From Leifsonia sp. NPDC080035 (GTDB taxonomy: Bacteria > Actinomycetota > Actinomycetes > Actinomycetales > Microbacteriaceae), in NCBI RefSeq assembly GCF_040050925.1, contig NZ_CP157390.1, positions 3,286,001 to 3,350,000 of the forward strand: a DNA stretch of 64,000 bases. The letters are read 5' to 3'. The stretch's first letter is position 1. Each line of letters starts with the position of its first letter. Below, in pieces: positions 20,465 to 28,606 of the stretch. The translations under genes and the position numbers were made by a program. The notes under the pieces are model-generated. The model was not told the origin of the DNA and made no database searches. It worked only from the letters and a program-made list of their open reading frames with translations.

Positions 20465-21739
20465 GTGGGAAAGGCGGACGGCAGCGACAGACGGGTGACG
20501 ACCGCGCCCGTCGACGACGCGGACGCCACCATCCTGCACGTGGACATGGACGCGTTCTTCGCCTCCGTGGAACTCCTCGACCGTCCGGACGCCCGCGGCA
20601 AGCCGGCGATCGTCGGGCACGCCGGCGGCCGCGGCGTCGTGACGAGCGCCACCTACGAGGCGCGCCGGTTCGGCGTGCGCAGCGCGATGCCGATGTCGCA
20701 GGCGCTGCGGCTGTGCCCGACCGCGATCATCCTGCCGCCGCACTACGAGAAGTACACCGAGTACTCGGCGAAGGTCATGCAGATCTTCCACGAGGTCACG
20801 CCGATCGTGGAACCGCTCAGCATCGACGAGGCGTTCCTCGACGTGTCCGGCGCCAGAAGACTGCTCGGGGCACCGCAGCGCATCGCCGAGCTGATCCGCT
20901 CCCGCGTCTTCGAGGAGACCGGGCTGACCTGCTCGGTCGGCGTCGCGGGCACCAAGTTCATGGCCAAGCTCGCCTCGGGCCGGGCCAAGCCCGACGGGAT
21001 GCTCGTCATCCCTCCGGCGGAGACCGTCGCCTATCTGCGCCCGCTGCCGGTCGGCGCGCTGTGGGGCGTCGGCGCGAGCACCCAGGCGTCGCTGGAGCGG
21101 ATGGGGATGCGGACGGTCGCCGACCTCGCCGACGCGCCGCTCGCCGTGCTGCAGCGCGCGGTCGGCGACGCGAGCGCGCGTCGCCTGCACGAGCTGGCGA
21201 ACGGCCGCGACCCGCGCCGCGTGATCACGGAGACGCGCGAGAAGAGCATCGGGCACGAGAACACCTTCGGCGTCGACGTCGAGGACGCCGACCAGCTGCG
21301 ACGCGAGCTGCTCCGCCTCGCGGGCCGGGTCGGCGAGCGGCTGCGCACGCACGGGATGGTCGGGCGCACCGTCGCCCTGAAGGTGCGCTTCTCGGACTTC
21401 CGCACCATCACCCGCTCGCGCACGCTCGCCGAGCCGACGAACGTCGGCCGCCGGCTGTTCGAGGAGGCGTGGGACGTCTTCGAGTCGATCGGCATCGATC
21501 TGCGCGCGACGCCGATCCGGCTGATCGGGGTGCGCGCGGAGCAGCTGCTCGACGCGGGCGGCGATGCCCTCGCGCTGTGGGATCCGGACGAGGAGTGGCG
21601 CGAGACCGAGCGGACCCTGGACGCGGTGAGTGCGCGGTTCGGCCGCGGCGCGATCGGCCCGGCCTCGCTCGTCCGCCGCGCCCGCGACGCGGACGAGGCC
21701 GCCCGCGACGGTCGCAACCCCCGCTGGCTGACCGACTAG
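20465..21739 (+). CDS. dinB: DNA polymerase IV (Y family)
   Basis: Translesion polymerase of 424 residues. The catalytic carboxylates are Asp27 in HVDMDAFFASVE and Asp121-Glu122 in PLSIDEAFLDV. The finger/palm segment KFMAKLASGRAKPDG, the HhH loop LWGVGASTQASLERMG and the little-finger domain (KSIGHENTFGVDVED) follow. The internal beta-clamp motif position, usually QLxLF, reads ALALW at 368-372, so clamp binding may be weak. GTG 20465 is used here; GTG 20495 is also possible. No convincing SOS box is present in the 56 bp upstream. Confidence 0.94.
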   Translation: MGKADGSDRRVTTAPVDDADATILHVDMDAFFASVELLDRPDARGKPAIVGHAGGRGVVTSATYEARRFGVRSAMPMSQALRLCPTAIILPPHYEKYTEYSAKVMQIFHEVTPIVEPLSIDEAFLDVSGARRLLGAPQRIAELIRSRVFEETGLTCSVGVAGTKFMAKLASGRAKPDGMLVIPPAETVAYLRPLPVGALWGVGASTQASLERMGMRTVADLADAPLAVLQRAVGDASARRLHELANGRDPRRVITETREKSIGHENTFGVDVEDADQLRRELLRLAGRVGERLRTHGMVGRTVALKVRFSDFRTITRSRTLAEPTNVGRRLFEEAWDVFESIGIDLRATPIRLIGVRAEQLLDAGGDALALWDPDEEWRETERTLDAVSARFGRGAIGPASLVRRARDADEAARDGRNPRWLTD

Positions 21740-21757
21740 CGTCCCGAGGCCTCGACC

Positions 21758-21804
21758 GGTCGCGACACGCCGCCTGGGCCGTGCCATGGCGGCATGTCGC
21801 GGCC
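21758..21804. repeat. Intergenic inverted repeat, copy 2
   Basis: Arms 21758-21774 and 21788-21804 are complementary over 17 bp with two differences and a 13-bp spacer. The left arm matches the arms of copy 1 at 13654. It lies between the 3' ends of the convergent dinB and EEP hydrolase genes, where a bidirectional terminator would be useful. Confidence 0.8.
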
Positions 21805-21835
21805 GCTCGGCGCCGGATGCGCGCCGCCCTGGTCG

Positions 21836-22753
21836 TCAGCGCAGGCCGACCGCGATGCCGCGGTGATCGCTCCCGTTGGCGGGGAGGACCTCGCTCTCGG
21901 CCGTCGTGAGCCCGCGGACCAGCGCGTGGTCGAGCCGGGCGACGGGGAACGCCGCCGGCCAGGTGAAGCCGAGGCCGAGCGCGCCGTCCGGCGCCTCGCC
22001 GAGCCGAGAGAGCAGAGGGGCGAGGGCGCGGTCGCTTCCGGCCGCGTTGAAGTCGCCGACCACGAGGACGTGCGCCGCGTCGTCGGCGGCGACGGTCTTC
22101 GCCAGCTCTCCGAGCATGGTGTCGCGCTGCTCGTACTCGCCCGGCCGGACGGAGGCGAGATGCACCGCGTAGACCCGCGTCGGCGCGCCCGGGGTGTCGA
22201 CATCCACGCTCAGCGCGCGCTGCCAGCCGAGACCGAGCGAGAGACCCTGGCCGTCGTGGAGATCGTACCTGCTCCACAGGCCGACCGTCCCGACGACCAG
22301 GTGGTGCGGATACGCGCCGTCGAGGACTCCCTCGACGGCGTCGCGGGAGGCGGCATCGAGCTCCTGCAGGGCGATGAGGTCGGGCGAGCGCTGCGCGAGG
22401 TCCTTCGCGACCGCGGCCGCCCGCGGGTTGTCCGCGTGGATGTTCTCGCTCACGACGGTGAACCGCGGCGTCCCCGCCGCCATCGCGGGCAGGAGCGCGG
22501 TGCCGAACGAGGCCCACCACACCGCCATCGCCGCCGCGACCGCCAGCCCCGCGAACAGCGAGAGCCGTACCAGCGCCGCGAGTCCGAGGAGCACCAGCGC
22601 GACGCCCGCCCACGGCAGGAACGTCTCCACCAGCGACGCCGCCCCGCCCGCGTCGGGAAGGAGCCCGTGCCAGAGCAGCAGCGCTCCGACGGCGAGGGCT
22701 GCGATCCCGGTCAGGACGCCGCGGGGGCGACGACGGGAGCGGGACGAGGACAC
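21836..22753 (-). CDS. Membrane-anchored endonuclease/exonuclease/phosphatase (EEP) family protein
   Basis: A 305-residue protein with about three N-terminal hydrophobic segments (GIAALAVGALLLWHGLLP, WAGVALVLLGLAALV, LFAGLAVAAAMAVWWASF), then an EEP domain facing outward. Metal and catalytic motifs are all present: SENIHADN, ALQELDAAS, YAVHLASVRPG, VVGDFNAAGSD, LDHALV and GSDHRGI. The family covers nucleases, sphingomyelinases and inositol phosphatases; the substrate here is not determined by sequence. Confidence 0.85.
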   Translation of the reverse strand: MSSSRSRRRPRGVLTGIAALAVGALLLWHGLLPDAGGAASLVETFLPWAGVALVLLGLAALVRLSLFAGLAVAAAMAVWWASFGTALLPAMAAGTPRFTVVSENIHADNPRAAAVAKDLAQRSPDLIALQELDAASRDAVEGVLDGAYPHHLVVGTVGLWSRYDLHDGQGLSLGLGWQRALSVDVDTPGAPTRVYAVHLASVRPGEYEQRDTMLGELAKTVAADDAAHVLVVGDFNAAGSDRALAPLLSRLGEAPDGALGLGFTWPAAFPVARLDHALVRGLTTAESEVLPANGSDHRGIAVGLR

Positions 22754-22857
22754 CCGATCGATTATTCCGGCCGACCTCCTGAGAACCCGGCGTGAACGCT
22801 GTGCACCGGGTGCGAACTGCCCTGGCCAGCCTGGGAGCGGGCGGGTACGGTGAACCC

Positions 22858-23187
22858 ATGACGAACATCTCGCTCAAGCTCGCCGAGACCATCAGCTCCT
22901 CCGGCATCAAGTCCGTCTACGGCGAGCCGATCGTCGTCGACGGGACCACCATCGTCCCGGTGGCCGCCGCCCAGTTCGGCTTCGGCGCCGGCTCGGCCGG
23001 CGACGGCGAGGAGGCGCCGGGCGGAGCGGGCGGCGGCGGTGTCGCCATCCCGTTCGGCGCGTACATCAGCGACGAGACCGGCGTGCGCTTCCGGCCCAAC
23101 CTGATCACGCTGCTCGCGGTCGGCATCCCGTTCGTGTGGGTCGCCGGTCACGCGTGGTCGCGGATCATCCGCGCGCTCAAGCGCTAG
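22858..23187 (+). CDS. GerW/YtfJ-family protein
   Basis: A 109-residue protein resembling the sporulation protein YtfJ (GerW) family. The segments SVYGEPIVVDGTTIVPVAA and the glycine-rich loop before GGVAIPFGAYI are the family core. A C-terminal hydrophobic stretch (LITLLAVGIPFVWVAGHA) may anchor it. Related proteins are found in actinobacteria that do not form endospores, so the sporulation label should not be taken as function. The ATG follows a TACGGT box (22846-22851) by six bases. Confidence 0.78.
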   Translation: MTNISLKLAETISSSGIKSVYGEPIVVDGTTIVPVAAAQFGFGAGSAGDGEEAPGGAGGGGVAIPFGAYISDETGVRFRPNLITLLAVGIPFVWVAGHAWSRIIRALKR

Positions 23188-23196
23188 ACTGGCGGC

Positions 23197-23290
23197 GAAC
23201 ACGGGAGTCCGGTGAGCCGGGCTGAGAGGAAGCTTCTCCAAGTTTCGACCGTCGAACCTGATCTGGGTCATGCCAGCGCAGGGAGGCATC
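23197..23290 (+). ncRNA. TPP riboswitch (THI element)
   Basis: The conserved elements of the thiamine pyrophosphate aptamer are in order: the CGGGAGTCC start, GGGCTGAGAGG (pyrimidine-sensing GCUGAGA), then ACCTGATCTGGGTCATGCC with AGCGCAGGGA (pyrophosphate-sensing side and closing strand). It sits directly upstream of ykoE. Binding of TPP should switch the operon off. The expression platform is probably the downstream hairpin that covers the ribosome site. Confidence 0.95.
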
Positions 23291-23299
23291 TCACATCCC

Positions 23300-23328
23300 G
23301 TGCCCTCATTTCTCGAGAGAAGGGGCAC
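23300..23328 (+). promoter_or_regulatory. Ribosome-site hairpin, likely riboswitch expression platform
   Basis: GTGCCC (23300-23305) can pair with GGGCAC (23323-23328), with an inner TTCT/AGAA helix. The right side includes the AAGGGG ribosome-binding site that serves the ykoE GTG at 23334, so the closed form would block translation. No U-tract follows, which favours translational over transcriptional control. Confidence 0.65.
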
Positions 23329-23333
23329 GAACA

Positions 23334-23954
23334 GTGCACGCAACAGCAACGTCCATCTCCGCGCGCCCGGCGCGCGTCCTCCGCTGGCGGGTCGTCGACA
23401 TCGTCGTCGCCAGCGTCGTCGCCGTCGCCGCCGGCGTCGTCTTCTGGGTCTGGGGGCAGGCCTACAACCCGATCTCCGGTCCGGTGACCGCCGTCCTCCC
23501 TGGCTTCCAGGGACTGCTCAACGGACCGTGGCTGTTCGCCGGCGTGCTGACCGCCCTCATCGTGCGGAAGCCCGGCGCCGCCCTCTACGGCGAGCTCGTC
23601 GCCGCGGTGGTCTCCGCGCTGATCGGGACGCAGTGGGGCTTCGCCACTCTGCTCTCCGGCGTCGTCCAGGGCCTCGGTGCCGAGATCGTCTTCGCGCTGT
23701 TCCTCTACACGAGCTGGGGACTGATCCCGGCGCTCATCGCGGGCGCGGGCGCCGGGCTCGCCGAGTCCATCCTCGACCTGCTCTACTCCTACCCGGGATC
23801 GACGCCCGCGTTCGCGGTCACGTACACGATCACCACGACCGTCTCCGGCGTCGTCTTCGCGGGCCTCGGCTCGTGGCTCCTGGTGAAGGCGCTGGCGAGG
23901 ACGGGGGCGCTCAGCCGCTTCGCCGCGGGCCGCGAGGTCACGGGGCGGGTCTGA
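23334..23954 (+). CDS. ykoE: ECF transporter substrate-binding (S) protein YkoE
   Basis: A 206-residue membrane protein with several hydrophobic helices. It resembles YkoE, the S component that binds hydroxymethylpyrimidine or thiamine in the ECF system. Family-like segments are GPVTAVLPGFQGLLNGPWLFAGVLTALIVRKPGAA (residues near 50-85) and SALIGTQWGFATLLSGVVQGLGAE. The TPP riboswitch just upstream and the ATPase and T components just downstream make the assignment strong. AAGGGG lies before the GTG start. Confidence 0.93.
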   Translation: MHATATSISARPARVLRWRVVDIVVASVVAVAAGVVFWVWGQAYNPISGPVTAVLPGFQGLLNGPWLFAGVLTALIVRKPGAALYGELVAAVVSALIGTQWGFATLLSGVVQGLGAEIVFALFLYTSWGLIPALIAGAGAGLAESILDLLYSYPGSTPAFAVTYTITTTVSGVVFAGLGSWLLVKALARTGALSRFAAGREVTGRV

Positions 23955-25489
23955 TCATCTCTACGGCATCCTTCCCGGGCCGGCCGGCCCCGGTCGCCGT
24001 TCGGGTCGACGACTGGGGCTGGCGCTACGCGGGCAGACGGGCCTGGGCCGCCCGCGGGCTCACGCTCGCCATCGAGCCGGGGGAGCGGGTCCTGCTGCTC
24101 GGCGCGTCGGGCGCAGGCAAGTCGACCCTGCTCGCCGGCCTCGCCGGCGTGCTCGGCGGCGACGACGACGGCGAGACCGAGGGCGCACTGCTCCTGGACG
24201 GCGGCCGACCCACGGACTCGCGCGGCCGTGCCGGGTTGCTGCTGCAGGACCCGGACGCCCAGGTGATCCTCGCCCGCGTCGGTGACGACGTCGCCTTCGC
24301 GTGCGAGAACCTCGGCATCCCACGCCAGGAGATCTGGCGGCGCGTCTCGGAGTCGCTCGCCGCGGTCGGCCTCGACCTGCCGCCCGACCGCCCCACCTCC
24401 CGGCTCTCCGGCGGCCAGAAGCAGCGCCTCGCGCTCGCGGGCCTGCTCGCGATGCGCCCGGGGCTGCTGCTGCTCGACGAGCCGACGGCGAACCTCGATC
24501 CAGAGGGCGTGCTGGAGGTGCGGGATGCGGTGAGCGCCGCGGTCGCGTCCACCGGCGCGACCCTCGTGGTCGTCGAGCACCGCGTCTCGGTCTGGCGCGA
24601 CCTCGTCGACCGGGTGATCGTCCTGGACGCGGACGGCGGCGTGCTCGCCGATGGAGCCCCCGACCGCGTGCTCGCCGACAGCGCGGGCCGGCTGCGCGCC
24701 GCCGGCGTGTGGCTGCCGGAGTCGCGCGTTCCTGCCGCCACCGCGGTGGGCGCGGGCGCGCCGCTGCTGACCGCGCGCGGGCTCCAGGTGGGCCGCGGCC
24801 CCGGCATCTCGCGCCGGCGTTCCGCCCGTGCCGTCGCGCGCGCCGCCGAGCGCGCGCGGGCCCTGGCGCTGCCGTTGCGCGTCGACACCGCTCTCGCCGA
24901 GGGCGAGGCGATCGCCCTGACCGGTCGCAACGGCGTCGGCAAGTCGACGCTGGCGCTGACGCTCGGTGGACTGCTGGCCCCGCTGGCCGGCGACGTGGCC
25001 GCCGAGCCCGCGCTGGCCGGGGATGCCGTCCCGGAGCCGTCGCGCTGGCGCTCCACCGAGCTGCTGACCAGGATCGGCAGCGTCTTCCAGAATCCGGAGC
25101 ACCAGTTCGTCGCCTCCACGGTGCGCGACGAGCTGGCGGCCGGCCCGCGCGCCCTCCGTCTCCCCGATCGGGAGACGGCCACCAGGGTCGACGAGCTCCT
25201 CGAACGCCTCGGGCTCTCCGCCCTGGCCGCGGCGAACCCCTTCACGCTCTCGGGCGGCCAGAAGCGGAGGCTGTCGGTCGCGACCGCGCTGGCGACCCGC
25301 CCGCGCCTGCTCGTGCTCGACGAGCCGACGTTCGGTCAGGACGCCACCACCTGGCTCGGGCTCGTGCGGATGATCGGCGAGCTGCGCGCGGAGGGCCACG
25401 CGATCGTCGCGGCGACGCACGACGCCGAGTTCGTCGAGGCCGTCGGTGCGACCGAGCTGCGCCTCGAAGCCGCGGAGGTGGCGGCATGA
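23951..25489 (+). CDS. ykoD: ECF transporter fused dual ATPase (YkoD/EcfA-EcfA' type)
   Basis: Two ABC ATPase domains in one chain drive import by the YkoE system. Domain 1 has Walker A GASGAGKSTLL, signature LSGGQKQRLALA and Walker B LLLLDEPTANLD. Domain 2 has GRNGVGKSTLALT, LSGGQKRRLSVA and LLVLDEPTFGQD. Both sites look active. No ATG, GTG or TTG lies near the natural N-terminus: CTG 23951 overlaps the ykoE TGA as CTGA, while the nearest canonical start, GTG 23873, would overlap ykoE by 82 bases. I place the start at CTG 23951 as the most economical reading, with GTG 23873 as the alternative. Confidence 0.9.
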   Translation: MIISTASFPGRPAPVAVRVDDWGWRYAGRRAWAARGLTLAIEPGERVLLLGASGAGKSTLLAGLAGVLGGDDDGETEGALLLDGGRPTDSRGRAGLLLQDPDAQVILARVGDDVAFACENLGIPRQEIWRRVSESLAAVGLDLPPDRPTSRLSGGQKQRLALAGLLAMRPGLLLLDEPTANLDPEGVLEVRDAVSAAVASTGATLVVVEHRVSVWRDLVDRVIVLDADGGVLADGAPDRVLADSAGRLRAAGVWLPESRVPAATAVGAGAPLLTARGLQVGRGPGISRRRSARAVARAAERARALALPLRVDTALAEGEAIALTGRNGVGKSTLALTLGGLLAPLAGDVAAEPALAGDAVPEPSRWRSTELLTRIGSVFQNPEHQFVASTVRDELAAGPRALRLPDRETATRVDELLERLGLSALAAANPFTLSGGQKRRLSVATALATRPRLLVLDEPTFGQDATTWLGLVRMIGELRAEGHAIVAATHDAEFVEAVGATELRLEAAEVAA

Positions 25490-26268
25490 GCGTCCTCGAA
25501 CCGGTCCGGCAGGGACCGCTCGCCGCGCTGAACCCGGTCGTCAAGCTCGGCGCGGCGTTCATCGTCACCGCCGTGCTCATCGTCTCGATCGACCCGGTGT
25601 CGGCGGCGGTCGCCCTCGGGCTCGAGCTCGTGCTGCTCTGCTTCGCGGCCATCCCGGTGCGGACGCTGCTGCCGCGGCTGGCGCCGATCCTCGTCGCCGC
25701 GCCGCTCGCGGGCCTCACGACGGCTCTGTACGGCCGCACCAGCGGCACCGTGTTCGTGCACTGGTGGGTCGTCGAGGTGAGCGCGGGCTCGCTGCAGCTC
25801 GGACTCGCGACGATGCTGCGCATCCTGGCGATCGGGCTGCCGGCCGTGCTGCTGTTCATCACCATCGACCCGACGGACCTCGCGGACGGGCTGGCGCAGA
25901 TCCTGCGGCTGCCTGCGCGATTCGTCCTCGGCGGGCTGGCCGGCCTACGGCTGGTGGGGCTGTTCGTCGACGACTGGCGCGCGCTGACTCTGGCGCGCCG
26001 CGCGCGCGGCGTCGCGGAGTCCGGCGCCATTCGGCGGCTGCTCGGGCAGTCGTTCGCCCTCTTCGTGCTCTCCATCCGCCGCGGCAGCAAGCTGGCGACG
26101 GCGATGGAGGCGCGCGGATTCGGCGCGACCGGCACCGCGCGCACCTGGGCGCGCCCGTCCGAGTTCCGCGGCAGGGACTGGGTCGCGCTCGGCGTCGCCG
26201 CGGTCGTCGCCGGTACCGCGGCGGCGGTTGCGATCGCGGTGGGGAGCTGGAATGTCCCGGGATCCTGA
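25486..26268 (+). CDS. ykoC: ECF transporter T component (EcfT/YkoC)
   Basis: A 260-residue membrane coupling protein. Hydrophobic helices lead to the two Ala-Arg-Gly coupling motifs that dock into the ATPases: LARRARGVAESG and MEARGFGATG. It overlaps the ATPase gene by ATGA, so translation is coupled. With ykoE and ykoD it forms the thiamine-precursor importer, all under the TPP riboswitch. Confidence 0.92.
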   Translation: MSVLEPVRQGPLAALNPVVKLGAAFIVTAVLIVSIDPVSAAVALGLELVLLCFAAIPVRTLLPRLAPILVAAPLAGLTTALYGRTSGTVFVHWWVVEVSAGSLQLGLATMLRILAIGLPAVLLFITIDPTDLADGLAQILRLPARFVLGGLAGLRLVGLFVDDWRALTLARRARGVAESGAIRRLLGQSFALFVLSIRRGSKLATAMEARGFGATGTARTWARPSEFRGRDWVALGVAAVVAGTAAAVAIAVGSWNVPGS

Positions 26269-26881
26269 GTCGGCGGCCGCGCGGGAGGCGCTGCTCGCCG
26301 CGGTGCGGACGGCGATCGCCGTCCCGGACGGCGAGACTCCCGTGATCCTGATCGACGGACCGAGCGGCGCGGGCAAGAGCACGCTCGCCGATCTCCTTGT
26401 GGCGGAGTGGCCAGGCCCGGCGGCACCGACGCTGGTGCGCATGGACGACCTCTATCCGGGCTGGGACGGTCTGGACGCGGCGAGCGAGGCGGTCGCCGCC
26501 GAGCTGCTGGAGCCGCTCGCGCGCACCGGAGAGGGCCGCTGGCGGCGCTGGGACTGGGCGGACGACCGGCCGGCCGAGTGGCATCCGGTCGTCGGCCCCG
26601 CCCCGGTGATCGTCGAGGGATGCGGCACGCTCTCGCGCGTGGGCGTCGCGCACGCGCGGCTCGCGATCTGGGCGGATGCGGACGATGCGCTCCGCAAGAG
26701 CCGGGCGCTCGCCCGCGATGGGGAGACGTTCGCCGTGCACTGGGAGCAGTGGCAGGGCGAGTTCGAGCGCTACGTCGCGCGCGAGCATCCCCGCGACAAC
26801 GCCACCCTGCGCGTCGATGTGACCGCCTGGCCGCTCGAAGGACCGCGAGAGCGCCACGACGGGACTACGGTTGTCGTATGA
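26252..26881 (+). CDS. P-loop ATP-binding protein, uridine kinase-like
   Basis: A 209-residue protein with a Walker A loop (IDGPSGAGKSTLADLL) and LVRMDDLYPGWDGL, which fits the acceptor site of uridine/pantothenate-kinase-like P-loop enzymes. RRWDWADDRPAEWH and VIVEGCGTLSR continue the pattern (the VIVEG strand). The substrate is not known. It overlaps ykoC by 17 bases, with GGGGAG ahead of its ATG. Coupling to a TPP-controlled operon hints at a vitamin- or nucleoside-related kinase, but this is inference. Confidence 0.8.
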   Translation: MSRDPESAAAREALLAAVRTAIAVPDGETPVILIDGPSGAGKSTLADLLVAEWPGPAAPTLVRMDDLYPGWDGLDAASEAVAAELLEPLARTGEGRWRRWDWADDRPAEWHPVVGPAPVIVEGCGTLSRVGVAHARLAIWADADDALRKSRALARDGETFAVHWEQWQGEFERYVAREHPRDNATLRVDVTAWPLEGPRERHDGTTVVV

Positions 26882-27144
26882 GCGAGACACGCCCCTCCGA
26901 GACCGAATACATCGTCGAGTACGCCGACGGCCCGCTGGCCGGCACCGCCGACCGTCGCCTCCTCGTGGACGGCAAGGTCGACGAGCGCATCGGCGCGGTC
27001 GCCGCGGTGGAGGGGCTGGAGTCGCTGTTCTGGTACGTCGCGGGCGAGGAGCGCACGGTGAACGGCGAGCGCTACGTCTCCTACCACTTCGATGCCCCGG
27101 ACAGCGACCCGGTGGAGGCCGACCAGGAGGACGAGTCCCTCTAG
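26878..27144 (+). CDS. Small hypothetical protein
   Basis: An 88-residue acidic, soluble protein I do not recognise. It overlaps the kinase-like gene by ATGA, so it ends the riboswitch operon. The YIVEYADGPLAG start and the GERYVSYHFDAPDSDP end suggest a small beta-rich fold. No domain or motif with known function is evident. Confidence 0.68.
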   Translation: MSETRPSETEYIVEYADGPLAGTADRRLLVDGKVDERIGAVAAVEGLESLFWYVAGEERTVNGERYVSYHFDAPDSDPVEADQEDESL

Positions 27145-27154
27145 GCCTCGCGGG

Positions 27155-27517
27155 TCACGCCCAGCCGAGTTCGTGCAGGCGCTCGTCGTCGATGCCGTAG
27201 TAGTGCGCGATCTCGTGGACGAGCGTGATGTGGATCTCGTCGCGGAGTTCGTCCTCGTTCGCGCAGATCGCCAGCAGCGGCTCCCGATAGAGGATGATGC
27301 GGTCCGGCATCTCGCCGAAGCCGTAGCGGTCGCGCTCCGTCAGCGCGACGCCGTCGTACAGTCCGAGCAGGTCGAGCGAGCCGTCTTCGGGCCGGTCCTC
27401 GACGACGAACACGACGTTGTCGAGTCCATCGACCATCTCGTCGGGGAGCCGATCGAGCTCGTCGGTGACGATCGCCTCGAAGGCCTCCTCGCCGAACGTG
27501 ACGGGCACCGTCACCAC
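27155..27517 (-). CDS. Zincin-like metallopeptidase family protein (DUF1025 type)
   Basis: A 120-residue protein with the zinc motif HEIAH (in ITLVHEIAHYYGIDDERLHELGW) near its C-terminus. The preceding blocks FEAIVTDELDRLPDEM and RIILYREPLLAIC match the small actinobacterial 'metallopeptidase family'. The fold is a minimal zincin. A partner or substrate is not known. It overlaps the end of the upstream MetE-like gene by seven bases and is probably co-transcribed. Confidence 0.85.
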   Translation of the reverse strand: MVTVPVTFGEEAFEAIVTDELDRLPDEMVDGLDNVVFVVEDRPEDGSLDLLGLYDGVALTERDRYGFGEMPDRIILYREPLLAICANEDELRDEIHITLVHEIAHYYGIDDERLHELGWA

Positions 27518-28560
27518 GCCTCGGCGACGGCCGCGTGCAGGTCGAGGAGGGCGACCGTTCGCTCACTCGGACCGCGGCCGAAGCCGCACTCGGTGGCGAC
27601 ACCGAACCGCGGCTGGGCGGTCGAAGCCGCCCGGGCGCGGCGCTGAGCGCCCTCGACACCGTCCTCGTGGTGAACGAGACCCAGGTACAGCTCGGTCGAC
27701 TCCGGAATCTCGATGTCCTTCAGCGGCGCGAAGTAGTCGTCGTCGTCGCGCTCGATGGGCACCGGGAGGTGGAACCAGGCGATCGGACGACCGGCGCCGG
27801 CGAGCACACCGGCGGTGACGGCAGCGAGGTGTCCTGCGTCAGTTGGCTGCACGAAGTGCTGCTCCTCGACGTCGCCGTAGCAGAGGTGGTAGCCGACCTC
27901 CACGTCGTCTGGCACGGCCGCCGCCTGGCGGACGGCGCGCTCGATGACGCCGGAGAGAACATCGTCGAACCAGGGCTCGATGCGACCCTCCAGGAGCGCG
28001 AACTCGACGGCGGTGTCCCACTGGATGGCGAGATCCTGGTGCGGGATCCCCGCAGCGATCCGGTCGAGCTCGGCGAAGAGCGCACTCTCGTACGCCGGCT
28101 CGAAGGCCGCGCGGTCCTGCGGGACGACGAAGGCACCGGCGATCGCGGCGGGCGTGGGCAGCGAGACCTGGAAGCGCGTTCCGGCCGCGATGGCGCCGGC
28201 CTCGCGCAGCCGGGCGAATCGCGCGTACGAGTCGAGCGCCGCCTCGGCGTAGCCCAGATCGGGGAAGCGCAGGTCGTCCGCCTGCACCCCGGGGTCGAGC
28301 TGGAACGGACGGCCGTCGAACACGTCGCGCAGGTAGAAGGGCTCGACGGGGATGCGGGAGAGACCCGCCATCGTGTCGAAGCGCTTGGTCTGGAACTGGA
28401 TCCAGTAGAACCGCTCACCGACCTCGCCGTCCGGGATGCGCCGGAGGCGGCCGCCGAGGTGCTCGCTGACGGTGCGGAAGACGCTGTCCGCGTCGGGCAG
28501 GTTGACGCTGCCGACGAGGTGGGCGCCGCGGGGAAGGGCAGGGGCCGGGCTGGTGCTCAC
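27511..28560 (-). CDS. UROD/MetE-like superfamily protein
   Basis: A 349-residue protein resembling the C-terminal barrel of cobalamin-independent methionine synthase and its relatives. It starts with HLVGSVNLPDADSVF and ends with a strand-like ATECGFGRGP that corresponds to the MetE zinc-site region with a cysteine. VEVGYHLCYGDVEEQHF adds a His/Cys. The length and missing N-terminal half show it is not a full MetE. Such stand-alone proteins may move methyl groups in other pathways. Confidence 0.8.
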   Translation of the reverse strand: MSTSPAPALPRGAHLVGSVNLPDADSVFRTVSEHLGGRLRRIPDGEVGERFYWIQFQTKRFDTMAGLSRIPVEPFYLRDVFDGRPFQLDPGVQADDLRFPDLGYAEAALDSYARFARLREAGAIAAGTRFQVSLPTPAAIAGAFVVPQDRAAFEPAYESALFAELDRIAAGIPHQDLAIQWDTAVEFALLEGRIEPWFDDVLSGVIERAVRQAAAVPDDVEVGYHLCYGDVEEQHFVQPTDAGHLAAVTAGVLAGAGRPIAWFHLPVPIERDDDDYFAPLKDIEIPESTELYLGLVHHEDGVEGAQRRARAASTAQPRFGVATECGFGRGPSERTVALLDLHAAVAEAW

Positions 28561-28606
28561 TCGCGTGAGTCTACCGGCCCGGCCCCGCTGATCCCGGTGG
28601 CGGAGA

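Noticed and set aside
27511..28560. Complete cobalamin-independent methionine synthase
   Set aside because: The protein is less than half the MetE length and lacks the N-terminal barrel; only the superfamily assignment is supported.
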